A DNA stretch of 64,000 bases. It comes from Streptomyces asiaticus (GTDB lineage: Bacteria > Actinomycetota > Actinomycetes > Streptomycetales > Streptomycetaceae). Shown here piece by piece: positions 1 to 6,992 of the stretch. The position numbers and the translations under genes are program-made. The DNA is taken from assembly GCF_018138715.1 (NCBI RefSeq), contig NZ_JAGSHX010000006.1, positions 1,860,001-1,924,000 on the forward strand, in the 5' to 3' direction. The notes beneath the pieces are model-generated. The model searched no databases, had not been told where the DNA came from, and worked only from the letters and a program-made list of their open reading frames with translations. Every line of letters starts with the position of its first letter. The first letter of the stretch is position 1.

Positions 1-450
1 GGCGGCCGCCGCGGTCGGCGAGAGCATGGGCGTGATGCCGGACAGATGCAGCAGTTGGGTGCCTTCGAGCGCCTCGGGGCGTATCTGCTCGGGCGTCAGC
101 CGGGAGGCGGCCGAGCCCATGCGGTAGTACTGCACATCGATGGCGCGGTACGCGTGGCTGTCCCGCATCAGCAGCCCGGTGGGGGCGTGGTCGTCCACGA
201 TCGCGTGGGCGACGTCCACGCAGTCGGCGCGCAGCTCGCGCAGCACCGCCTCCCCCGCGGGGTCGGCGCCGACCCGGCCGAGCCAGCGCACACCGTGGCC
301 GAGCCGGGCGAGGCCCACGGCCACATTGGATTCGGCTCCCGCCACCGACCTGCGGAAATGCACAGCCCGGTCCAGCGGAACCCCGGGCTCGGCCAGCAGG
401 AGGAGCATCGCCTCCCCACACGTGACCACTTCCGGCCCCTTCGCCACCAT
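1..450 (-). CDS. PfkB-family carbohydrate kinase, 2-keto-3-deoxygluconate kinase-like (C-terminus off the window)
   Basis: This is the N-terminal 150 codons of a ribokinase-fold sugar kinase. It reads from ATG at 448-450, just after a GGGGAGG ribosome binding site; an in-frame GTG four codons upstream is an alternative start. Visible landmarks are the opening strand with CGEAM, the PfkB substrate-binding stretch VAGAESNVAVGLARLG, a GRVGADPAGEAVLREL segment and YYRMGSAASRLTP. This spacing is most like KdgK, which phosphorylates 2-keto-3-deoxygluconate in the cytoplasm. The catalytic GAGD motif near the C-terminus lies beyond position 1, so activity and exact substrate cannot be judged. It is transcribed leftward, and the hairpin at 607-644 separates it from the RNase gene upstream. 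Another PfkB sugar kinase is the main alternative. Confidence 0.8.
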   Translation of the reverse strand, partial: MVAKGPEVVTCGEAMLLLLAEPGVPLDRAVHFRRSVAGAESNVAVGLARLGHGVRWLGRVGADPAGEAVLRELRADCVDVAHAIVDDHAPTGLLMRDSHAYRAIDVQYYRMGSAASRLTPEQIRPEALEGTQLLHLSGITPMLSPTAAAA

Positions 451-520
451 GCCTCCCCGCACGTCCGCTGCTACCGAGACGGTATCGGGAAGCAACGACA
501 ATGGCCCGCTCGGGGTTCCC

Positions 521-562
521 GGGGCCCGCGGCCGATACGGGTCCGGGGCCCGCGGCCGATAC
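521..562. repeat. 18-bp direct repeat, two copies
   Basis: The 18-mer GGGGCCCGCGGCCGATAC occurs at 521-538 and again at 545-562, six bases apart. It lies in the non-coding gap between the sugar kinase start and the RNase terminator. No function is evident. Confidence 0.7.
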
Positions 563-606
563 CGGGCGGCGTCGGGCGCGGAGGGCGGGGGCGGGCGGGC
601 ACAGCA

Positions 607-644
607 CCGCGGCCGCTGCCCGAACGTGGGGGCAGCGGCCGCGG
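607..644. terminator. Strong GC-rich hairpin terminator
   Basis: A perfect 15-bp inverted repeat (607-621 with 630-644) encloses an 8-base loop. It lies 33 bp downstream of the RNase stop codon on the minus strand, where a terminator is expected. There is no T-run, which is usual in Streptomyces. Confidence 0.75.
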
Positions 645-676
645 TTGCGGGGGGTGGCGGTCTTCGGTGGGCGACG

Positions 677-1105
677 TCAGCAGCCGCGGTCCACCAGGTC
701 GAACGAGGCGTAGTGGTCCGCGGTGTAGTAGTCCTCGTCCGTCTGCTTACCGGTGACGATGCGGCGGGCGCCACGGTCGTCGGAGCCCGGGGTGATCACG
801 GTGTACTCGTGGTAGTAGCCGGAGGACTGGGACGGAAGGACGCCTTCACGGTTCTGGAAGACGGTGCCGTCCTGCGGGAAGGGGTAGGGGCCGCCCTTCT
901 CGATCAGGTCCAGGGTGTCATGGGCCTGGGAGGGCAGATCCGAGTAGCAGATGTCGCCAACGGCGGCGATGACCTGCGACGACGCGACGGTGTGCGATGC
1001 CGCCGGGGTGACGGCGGTGGCCGCGGTGGCCGCGCCGCCGATGAGCAGCGTCGAGACGAGGGCGCCGAGGGCACCGATGCGGGCGATCCGTGGGGGGATT
1101 GTCAT
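677..1105 (-). CDS. Secreted guanyl-specific ribonuclease (RNase Sa / N1-T1-barnase family)
   Basis: This is a 142-residue extracellular RNase predicted to cut RNA 3' of guanosine through a 2',3'-cyclic intermediate. Residues 1 to about 30 form a Sec signal peptide (charged start, hydrophobic core, ATAAT region). The mature part aligns closely by eye with RNase Sa of S. aureofaciens. The catalytic triad maps to Glu100 (YYHEYTVI), Arg115 (GARRIVTG) and His131 (DHYASF), and the single disulfide to Cys53 and Cys142. Its length fits a precursor of this family. No barstar-like inhibitor gene is adjacent; the protein is presumably safe to the host because it is exported. It is monocistronic, with a clear downstream hairpin. 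Family assignment is close to certain; the biological role (nutrient scavenging or competition) is inference. Confidence 0.95.
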   Translation of the reverse strand: MTIPPRIARIGALGALVSTLLIGGAATAATAVTPAASHTVASSQVIAAVGDICYSDLPSQAHDTLDLIEKGGPYPFPQDGTVFQNREGVLPSQSSGYYHEYTVITPGSDDRGARRIVTGKQTDEDYYTADHYASFDLVDRGC

Positions 1106-1221
1106 AGACCTAGCATGACGCGCGTAGACGCTGTCGTGTCAATGCCAAGTGACCGCCGTTCTCCGGGAGTTCACAACAACTGCGCGAAGCGCCAGAAGAG
1201 GTAACGAAAGCGTAACTCTTG

Positions 1222-1250
1222 CCTCTGAGGCAAACTTTTTGCCTCAGAGG
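1222..1250 (+). promoter_or_regulatory. Long perfect inverted repeat, probable operator of the XRE-cupin gene
   Basis: CCTCTGAGGCAAA (1222-1234) and TTTGCCTCAGAGG (1238-1250) form perfect 13-bp arms around CTT. Each arm contains its own near-palindrome (GCCTC-T-GAGGC in the left arm), so the site could hold two dimers. It lies 24 bp upstream of the regulator start, in an AT-richer gap, and is best read as an autoregulatory operator. It is distinct from a terminator because it precedes the gene and no gene reads into it. Confidence 0.6.
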
Positions 1251-1273
1251 TCAGGGCTGGCTATACCGGAGAT

Positions 1274-1951
1274 ATGAACCCGCTCCCCCACGGGCCCGCC
1301 GAGTGGCCCACGGGCGGGCCGGCCGACGGTGACGCCGGCGGACCGTCCGCCGAGCTGCCCACTGTCGCTCCCCGCCTTCGTGACCTGCGGCGACGCAGCG
1401 GTCTGACCCTCGAGGCCGCCGCCCATCGCGTGGGGCTCTCCCCCGCGCATCTGTCCCGGCTGGAGACGGGCCGTCGCCAGCCCTCGCTCCCGATGCTGCT
1501 GACCCTGGCACGTACGTACGGAACCACGGTATCCGACCTGCTGGGCGAGGTGCCCGCGGAGCGGGATCCGGTCGTACGCGCCGACCGCATGGAGGCGCAG
1601 GAGGCGGGCGGCTGGACCTACTGGCAGGCCGGCGGCTCCGGCCGGGCCATGCAGGCGCTGCGGCTGCACGTACCGGAGCGCTCCGCCGCCCAGGAGGACC
1701 TGGTGCGGGTCCACCCCGGCGAGGAGTGGCTCTACGTCCTGGGGGGCCGGCTGCGGCTCACGCTCGGCGAGACCGTGCACGCCCTCTCCGCGGGCGACGC
1801 GGCCCATTTCGACTCGCTCACCCCGCACCGCATCGCCGCCGCCTCGCCCGGCGGCGTGGATCTGCTCTTCGTCCACACGCTGCTCCAGAGCGGCGCGGCC
1901 GAGCTGTGTCTCGGTGACGCCGCTCACCGAGGAAGGCCCGGTATGCCATGA
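1274..1951 (+). CDS. XRE-family transcriptional regulator with C-terminal cupin domain
   Basis: This 225-residue DNA-binding regulator has a Pro/Gly-rich tail at residues 1-30. An XRE helix-turn-helix spans about residues 35-92 (recognition helix around LSPAHLSRLETGRRQPS), and a cupin-2 beta barrel spans about 145-203 (HPGEEWLYVLGGRLRLTLGE). In this family the cupin binds a small ligand that sets DNA affinity; the ligand here is unknown. The stop codon overlaps the start of the next gene (ATGA at 1948-1951), so the two are translationally coupled. The large inverted repeat just upstream suggests autoregulation. Confidence 0.9.
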   Translation: MNPLPHGPAEWPTGGPADGDAGGPSAELPTVAPRLRDLRRRSGLTLEAAAHRVGLSPAHLSRLETGRRQPSLPMLLTLARTYGTTVSDLLGEVPAERDPVVRADRMEAQEAGGWTYWQAGGSGRAMQALRLHVPERSAAQEDLVRVHPGEEWLYVLGGRLRLTLGETVHALSAGDAAHFDSLTPHRIAAASPGGVDLLFVHTLLQSGAAELCLGDAAHRGRPGMP

Positions 1952-2151
1952 AGGACGGGAACGACATGAGCGCGACCGATGCGACCGATGCGACCGATGT
2001 CCCGATGGCCCCCGCGACGCCGGCCCGGACCGGGCCGAACGAGGAGGACCGGGCGCCGATGAGCTTCACGGTGCGGGTCTTCATCTACCTCGTGGGCGTC
2101 CACTTCATCGCCGCTTTCCTCTTCTTCCTCTTCTACGTCGCGGGCGGGTAA
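1948..2151 (+). CDS. Small single-span membrane protein, DUF6126-like
   Basis: This 67-residue protein starts in the ATGA overlap with the upstream XRE-cupin regulator. Residues 1-40 are hydrophilic and include the short repeat ATDATDAT. Residues 44-65 form one hydrophobic helix (VFIYLVGVHFIAAFLFFLFY) ending in AGG. The layout fits the DUF6126 family, which I recall sitting beside XRE-cupin regulators in Streptomyces. Function is unknown. A membrane partner or target of the regulator is an inference from the coupling only. Confidence 0.75.
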   Translation: MKDGNDMSATDATDATDVPMAPATPARTGPNEEDRAPMSFTVRVFIYLVGVHFIAAFLFFLFYVAGG

Positions 2152-2182
2152 GAGGCGGCGTCCCGGGGGCGCGGGCCCCTCG

Positions 2183-3022
2183 TCACCCCGCGTGGGTGGA
2201 GAACATCCCGCCCGTCGGCCCCTGCTTGTCACCGCCCTGCGCCTTCTTCAGGGCGTTCGCCAGGCCCTCGATGGTGAGCGACTGGAGGATCACGCGGCCA
2301 TTGCCCTCCAGCGTGGCCAGCGACAGCCCCTCACCGCCGAAGACCGCGTTCATCAGCCCCTGGCGGTTGAGCCCGCCGATGCGCTGCACGCCGTACTGGA
2401 TGCCTTCCTCGAAGGCCACGATGCAGCCGGTGTCGACCTCGATCCGGCCGCCGAAATCGGCCGGGTTGAGGTCGATGAAATTGCCCGCACCACAGATGAT
2501 CACGGTGCCGTGCCCGGTGAACGTCTCCAGGATGAATCCCTCGCCGCCGCTGCGCCCGGTCTTCCCGCCCTGGAAGGCGATGCCGAACTCCACGGTGGAC
2601 TCGGCCGCCACGAAGGCGTCCTTCTCCGCGAACCACGCCCGCGTCCCGTCCAGCTCCAGCGCCCGCATCTCACCGGGCAGCACCCCCGCGAAGCCGACGG
2701 TGCCCTCGCCACCGGTGGAGGTGAAGTACTGGAACGCCAGCGACTCCCCCGCCAGCGCCCGCTGCCCCACCTGCATGGCGGTGCCCATGGCCTGGCGCAG
2801 CATCCCGCCCATGCCACCGCCCGCACCGCTACCGCCGCTCCCGCCGTTGCCCCCGACGGCCTGGCCGCCGCCCCCGCCGGGCCCGGACAGCCGGGTCTCC
2901 ATCGTCACGTTCGACGTCTTGAACAGGAACTTTCCGGCCTCGCAGTAGACGGTCTGCCCAGGGTGGAGGGTGCAGACCGCCATCTGCATGGCGTTGCCGA
3001 CGATCTCTTGCCGCAGGGTCAC
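2183..3022 (-). CDS. AIM24 family protein (TIGR00266-type)
   Basis: This 279-residue protein starts at GTG (3020-3022) after a GAGGAGAG ribosome binding site. The repeated beta-helical AIM24 fold is recognisable from HPGQTVYCEAGKFLF near the N-terminus through GHGTVIICGAGNFIDLNP in the middle to the C-terminal EGNGRVILQSLTIEGLANAL. A glycine-rich loop (about residues 46-72, runs of G broken by S, N and A) interrupts the N-terminal third. Bacterial members have no established biochemical role; the name comes from a yeast mitochondrial biogenesis protein. It is divergent from the gene at 3200. Confidence 0.88.
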   Translation of the reverse strand: MTLRQEIVGNAMQMAVCTLHPGQTVYCEAGKFLFKTSNVTMETRLSGPGGGGGQAVGGNGGSGGSGAGGGMGGMLRQAMGTAMQVGQRALAGESLAFQYFTSTGGEGTVGFAGVLPGEMRALELDGTRAWFAEKDAFVAAESTVEFGIAFQGGKTGRSGGEGFILETFTGHGTVIICGAGNFIDLNPADFGGRIEVDTGCIVAFEEGIQYGVQRIGGLNRQGLMNAVFGGEGLSLATLEGNGRVILQSLTIEGLANALKKAQGGDKQGPTGGMFSTHAG

Positions 3023-3041
3023 AGCAGCTCTCCTCGAGGGT

Positions 3042-3083
3042 CGCGTCAGGCGGTCAGGTGGCGTCAGGTGGCGCCAGGTGGCG
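3042..3083. repeat. Short tandem 10-bp repeat in a divergent promoter region
   Basis: Imperfect GTCAGGTGGC units repeat about four times between the divergently transcribed AIM24 gene and the SCO6745-like gene. It could be a slippage product or a cluster of regulator half-sites; nothing in the sequence decides which. Confidence 0.5.
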
Positions 3084-3199
3084 CATAACCAGACATCCGG
3101 GTCAACGTACGACCCCGACCACCGGGTTCCGTGAGCTTGACACAATGCCGGTCGTGGTCCGGCCCCAGGTCGGCCCTGAAGGGAGCAGGGAGCATGGCG

Positions 3200-4057
3200 A
3201 TGAACACCAGCGCCGCGACGACCGCCCGCACGATGTGGGCCCTCTACGAGCCGATCCACGCGGTCGCGTACTTCGCCCCGGAGGCCCGGGCCGCGTACGA
3301 GGACGCCGGGCTCCGCGGCTTCTGGCGCGGCTACTTCGCGGGCCGTGCCGCGCCTCTCGGGCCGGTCGGGCCGGAACCCGTCGTGGCGTCCTTCTTCACC
3401 TTCGCCCCCGCGATGGTGGCCCGCGCGCTGCCCGACGTCTGGTCCCTGGCCGCGCCCGAGCGCGCCCTGGAGCTCCGCCGCGCGGGCGCCGCGGCCGCCC
3501 TCACCCGGCTGCTCGCCGGGCACGAGCGCGAGGTGGAGCGCGCCGTCGAGGCCCTGGTCCCCCGTGCGGCGGGCCTGGACGGCTCCGGCCGGGTACTGGC
3601 CGCGGCGAACGGCGCACTGGACTTTCCCGGCAAACCGATCGAGCGACTGTGGCACGCGGCGACCCTGCTGCGGGAGCACCGCGGCGACGGCCATGTCGCG
3701 GCCCTCGTCGCCGCCGGTCTCGACGGCTGCGAAGCCCTCGTCCTCCGTTCCGCCGTGGACGTCCCCCGCGCCGAGCTCCAGCCCCACCGCGGCTGGACCG
3801 ACCAGGAGTGGGACGCCGCCGCCCAGCGCCTGACCGACCGCGGCCTCCTCGCCCCGGACGGAGCCGCGACGGAGGCCGGACGCGAACTGCTCCGCACGGC
3901 CGAGGCCGCGACGGACCAGGCGGCGGAACGCCCCTGGCGCCCGCTGCCCCCCGAGCAGGTGGCAGCCCTGGTCCACCTCCTCACCCCCCTGACCACCGCC
4001 TGCGCCACCGCCCTGCGCTTCCCCAACCCGATCGGGCTCCCGAAGCCGACGGGGTGA
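3200..4057 (+). CDS. SCO6745-family protein (winged-helix-like, function unknown)
   Basis: This 285-residue cytoplasmic protein carries the N-terminal signature TARTMWALYEPIHAVAYFAPEA of the SCO6745 family, followed by an alanine-rich helical body. A C-terminal section resembles a winged helix (TDQEWDAAAQRLTDRGLL) and ends LRFPNPIGLPKP. The ATG at 3200 is preferred because AGGGAG ends seven bases upstream; ATG at 3194 is an alternative. The family is common in Streptomyces and no enzymatic motif is visible. A DNA-binding or regulatory role is only suggested by the fold. It reads toward the EF-hand gene on the opposite strand. Confidence 0.8.
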   Translation: MNTSAATTARTMWALYEPIHAVAYFAPEARAAYEDAGLRGFWRGYFAGRAAPLGPVGPEPVVASFFTFAPAMVARALPDVWSLAAPERALELRRAGAAAALTRLLAGHEREVERAVEALVPRAAGLDGSGRVLAAANGALDFPGKPIERLWHAATLLREHRGDGHVAALVAAGLDGCEALVLRSAVDVPRAELQPHRGWTDQEWDAAAQRLTDRGLLAPDGAATEAGRELLRTAEAATDQAAERPWRPLPPEQVAALVHLLTPLTTACATALRFPNPIGLPKPTG

Positions 4058-4166
4058 GCGGTCGTACGGAGGCGGCCGACGGAGGTCCGGGGCGGGGTAC
4101 GGGAGCGCACGTCGGGCCTTCGGCTGCGGACCGGCGCCGCGCGCGGGGTGACCGGAACGCCCGTGG

Positions 4167-4391
4167 TCAGTCCGCGACGCCCTGCATCGGGGCCCAGAAC
4201 TCCTCGAACGACATCGTGCCGTCGCCGTCCGTGTCGAGTACGTCGATGAATTGCTGCGCCTGTTCGTCGGTGAGGTGCTCGCCACGCAGCTCGGCGACGA
4301 CCTGCTGGTATTCCTTGGCGGTTATCCGCCCGTCGGCATCGAGGTCGTACGCATCAAAGACCTTGCGCGCGGCCGCTTTCATGTCCACCAC
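4167..4391 (-). CDS. EF-hand calcium-binding protein
   Basis: This 74-residue acidic protein has two canonical EF-hand loops: DLDADGRITAKEY (about residues 17-29) and DTDGDGTMSFEEF (about 53-65). Both have Asp at positions 1, 3 and 5 and Glu at position 12, so both should bind calcium. It has no signal peptide, so it is cytoplasmic. The start is GTG at 4391, with another GTG and an ATG (4382) just downstream as alternatives. Streptomyces encode several such calmodulin-like proteins, proposed as calcium buffers or sensors. The target is unknown. Confidence 0.9.
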   Translation of the reverse strand: MVDMKAAARKVFDAYDLDADGRITAKEYQQVVAELRGEHLTDEQAQQFIDVLDTDGDGTMSFEEFWAPMQGVAD

Positions 4392-4470
4392 GTGGGTTCG
4401 CCCTTCCTCGTTGGATGGTGTGCGATGCTACTGCGCATTGATCACCTGGAGCACGCCAAGGCGGGACGGT

Positions 4471-5759
4471 TCAGAAGGGCACGCCCGCCCGCTTGGCCAG
4501 CTTCGTAAGACGAGGGTTACTGCGGCGGTGCAGCGAGGTCAGCACGCGCATCAGCTCTTGGCTGGTCGGGTGGACACGGGCCATCTCGGGCGCGACGTCC
4601 CAAGCCGCTTCGAGCGATTCGAGAGCCCCGTCACGGTCCCCAGGGCGAGCTTCGAGCGGCTGATGTTCATGTGCAGCGGACCAACCCGCGTGGCCGGAAG
4701 CGTCACCCCACCCCGGATCAGGTCATCCGCCGTGTTGAGGGACTCACGGTAGTCCTCCCTGTCAGAGGCCGTCGAAATGACGTGCACAGCGGTGTTCTCG
4801 GGCCCGAAGTGGATGCCGTGGTCTTCGACGTCCTCAGGAAACTCCTCGGCCACCTGCCATGCTGCCTCGATGTGCCGTTCAGCGGTTGCCTTGTCCTTGA
4901 CCCGACCGGCCAGCGTCAGCCCGCGCAGGTGCAGGTGCAGGATGCCCAGACCGTACGCGCGATCACGACCTCGCAAGGTCGACTCGGCCTCGACAACGGC
5001 GCGGTCCACAATGGCCAACCCGCCAGCAAAGTCCCCGGAGTTCAGGAAGGCTCCGGCCTCGTCCCGGGCGGCCACCGTGGCCGCGATGGGGTGCGCACGC
5101 TCGGCGGCCAGCCGCTGTTTCATGACGGCCAGCTCGGCGAGGTGCATCCAGCGGTGCCGGGCGGCCAGCCAGTAGACCACCGAGTAGGTGTCGGCGACAC
5201 GGGTCCAGGCGTCGGGCGATTGGGTGGCGTGCGCGTAGTTGGTGGCATCGGCCAGCACACCGGGGAGCTTCTGAAGGACCGCCGACAGCTCGGTCCGGTA
5301 GCGGTGCTCATTCAGCTCGGCCAGCCCGCGCGGAAGGTCCTCGGGGTGGGCCGGCGGCGTATCGGGGATGTCGAACCGCCGAATGGCGTAATTGAGGGCG
5401 GCAAGGCTTTTCTCGTCGGAGCGTTCGACGGGGGCCGTGCCCAGCAGCTCATCCAGTGTCAGACCCGTGACCTGAGCGAGAGCGGCGGCAATGCCCTGCG
5501 TCAGCGCGCGATCGCCCACCTCGATCTTACTGAGCAGGGAGACGGACACGCCTGCACGCCGGGCGAGGGCAACCTGGCTGAAGCCTCGGGCCTTGGGATC
5601 ATGGCACAGACAGAAGAGAAGCCGCCGACGGTGCTCAACCACGGCGATCTGCCGTACCCAAAGGGAACGCTCGTCGAAGACACCGAGACCGGATGCACGG
5701 GCGAGTTGCAGGGCGTGATTGAGGAGCGAGTCAAGGGCACCGGAAAGCCGTTCAGCCAA
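4471..5759 (-). pseudogene. Frameshifted helix-turn-helix (XRE) regulator with TPR-like C-terminal half
   Basis: The reading frame encodes an XRE HTH (GFSQVALARRAGVSVSLLSK, about residues 60-115). It continues into a long helical region typical of Streptomyces XRE regulators of about 400 residues (YSVVYWLAARHRWMHLAELA, LGILHLHLRGLTLAGR). After LHMNISRSKLALG the frame turns to nonsense (TVTGLSNRSKRL) and stops at 4551. One base over, the expected family ending is intact: DRDGALESLEAAWDVAPEM, then VHPTSQELMRVLTSLHRR, ending at TGA 4471-4473. The break is at the run of four C at 4638-4641 (plus strand), where five would restore the frame. It is a real one-base loss or an assembly error. The N-terminus (residues 1-55) also looks unlike the family, so the true start is uncertain; GTG near 5645 is possible. 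Confidence 0.75.
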
Positions 5760-5844
5760 ACGGCGTTACATGCGGCCGAGGGGAGGTGGCCTCGAGTGGG
5801 AAGCCCCTTTGGACCGCATCAGGCCCGCCGACGACGAGAACGGT

Positions 5845-5925
5845 CAAGCCTGCCCACCAAGTGCGTAACGCCTCGATCCGCGCCCACTGCGCATCAGTCA
5901 ACGGCACACCCGGACCAACGACCGA
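5845..5925 (-). mobile_element. Remnant of an IS5-family transposase N-terminus
   Basis: A short minus-strand stretch reads VGPGVPLTDAQWARIEAL, the N-terminal hallmark of IS5-type transposases. It then runs into unrelated sequence (RTWWAGLTVLVVGG). Neither terminal repeats nor the catalytic core are present. Together with the fragment at 6584-6856 on the other strand it marks this stretch as a graveyard of insertion sequences. Confidence 0.5.
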
Positions 5926-6061
5926 CTGATCCATACGAAACTGCCTAGGTGTGGAAGGCAAGGAGTTGGGCAGGACCCTGATTCTGCTCCTGATCACAGC
6001 CGGAGCAGCGGGGTCCGGTAACCACTACCACCCTTGGACGACGAGTACGGAGCGGTGAGCA

Positions 6062-6445
6062 ATGAGCATGCCCGGCGGCACCGGCAACACCAGTGGTCGC
6101 TACCTCATCCGGGGTGACTACTACGACGAACATCTCACGGAACGTCAGCTGACCAACACCGTCACGATCGTGTGGGGCTCTGTGGGCCTGGTCTTCGGCT
6201 TGCTCATCGGAATGGGGTTGTCGTCGCTCTTCGGGCTGTCGACCGTATTCCGCGTCGTGCTGATCACTGCACTAGTCCTCGTCGTCGGTGGGGGCACCGC
6301 ATGGATCGCGCGCCGGATAGCGCGGCGCGGAACGGAGGACAAGCGGGTTGCAGAGTTCCTCGCGGAGTACGGAAGCGCGGAGAGCGACAGCGCCGACAGC
6401 GCCGACAGCGCCGACAGCGATACGCAACGGGACGCTGAGCGATGA
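6062..6445 (+). CDS. Small two-span membrane protein of unknown function
   Basis: This 127-residue protein has a hydrophilic N-terminus (about 1-32), two hydrophobic helices (about 36-58, VWGSVGLVFGLLIGMGLSSL; and 64-82, VVLITALVLVVGGGTAWIA) and a cytoplasmic basic then acidic tail. The tail ends in a serine-aspartate repeat (SADSADSADSD) encoded by tandem GACAGCGCC units. The start is ATG after GAGCGGTGAGCA. I do not recognise the family. It lies between two decayed transposase fragments and upstream of the NLR gene, but a 550-bp gap argues against a shared operon. Confidence 0.65.
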   Translation: MSMPGGTGNTSGRYLIRGDYYDEHLTERQLTNTVTIVWGSVGLVFGLLIGMGLSSLFGLSTVFRVVLITALVLVVGGGTAWIARRIARRGTEDKRVAEFLAEYGSAESDSADSADSADSDTQRDAER

Positions 6446-6583
6446 GTAGCCGTGGCGGCCTGCGCTCCTCGGGCCCGGCTTCGTCACTGCCGTGAAGCAG
6501 ACGGAGCTTGGCCTCCCGGCGGCGTCATCGGCTCCTGTCCGTTCTCCGGCCCGGCACGCACGGCCGTGGACCGAAGTGGGTCC

Positions 6584-6856
6584 GTGGCCGGAGACGCCGT
6601 CGAATACCACCTCGCCGCCGATGCCCGCTGTCGGCCCCTCGCGTTCGTTCTCACCGCCGGACAAGCCGGTGATGCACCTGCCTTCACCGAGGTCATGGCC
6701 CGCCTGCGTGTTCCCCGTCGGCGAGGACGTCCCCGCACCAGGCCGGACCTGGTCCTGGCCGACAAGGCGTACTCCTCCCGCGCGATCCACGAGCACCTAC
6801 GCAGACGCGGCATCCGCACGGTGATTCCGGAACGGGCCGACCAGCAGGCCAACCGC
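6584..6856 (+). mobile_element. IS5-family transposase fragment, truncated at both ends
   Basis: The plus-strand frame encodes the DDE core of an IS5-type transposase: HLAADARCRPLAFVLTAGQA, then FTEVMARLRVPRR, the second catalytic Asp in LVLADKAYSS, and HLRRRGIRTVIPERADQQAN. The N-terminal third, the final Glu region and both inverted repeats are missing. The frame stays open to 7003 but the sequence after 6856 is unrelated. The element is dead; its position immediately upstream of the NLR gene suggests past transposition at this site. Confidence 0.75.
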
Positions 6857-6938
6857 GGGGTCCCGGTTCCTAAGCTGATGGGAAGCCGGAACCCGCCGGG
6901 CCATCAGGCGGCGATGGCCGGCCGGAACCGGGTCGGAG

Positions 6939-6980
6939 CCGGAGTGGTGCGCCCAGAAACCGGAGTGGTGCGCCCAGAAA
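6939..6980. repeat. Perfect 21-bp tandem duplication
   Basis: A 21-bp unit beginning CCGGAGTGGTGCGCCCAGAA is repeated exactly, head to tail, at 6939-6959 and 6960-6980. It ends 12 bases before the NLR start codon, so it occupies the promoter or leader of that gene. The repeat could alter promoter spacing or be a scar of the adjacent transposase fragment. Confidence 0.8.
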
Positions 6981-6992
6981 GGGGCCTGCGGA

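Noticed and set aside
2183..4285. 700-codon minus-strand open frame covering the AIM24 gene and beyond
   Set aside because: Only the 279 residues from GTG 3022 match a family; the rest is the antisense shadow of the SCO6745-like gene.
4551..4640. Natural end of the XRE regulator at 4551
   Set aside because: The last 28 residues in that frame do not fit the family while the alternative frame gives the conserved ending down to 4471.
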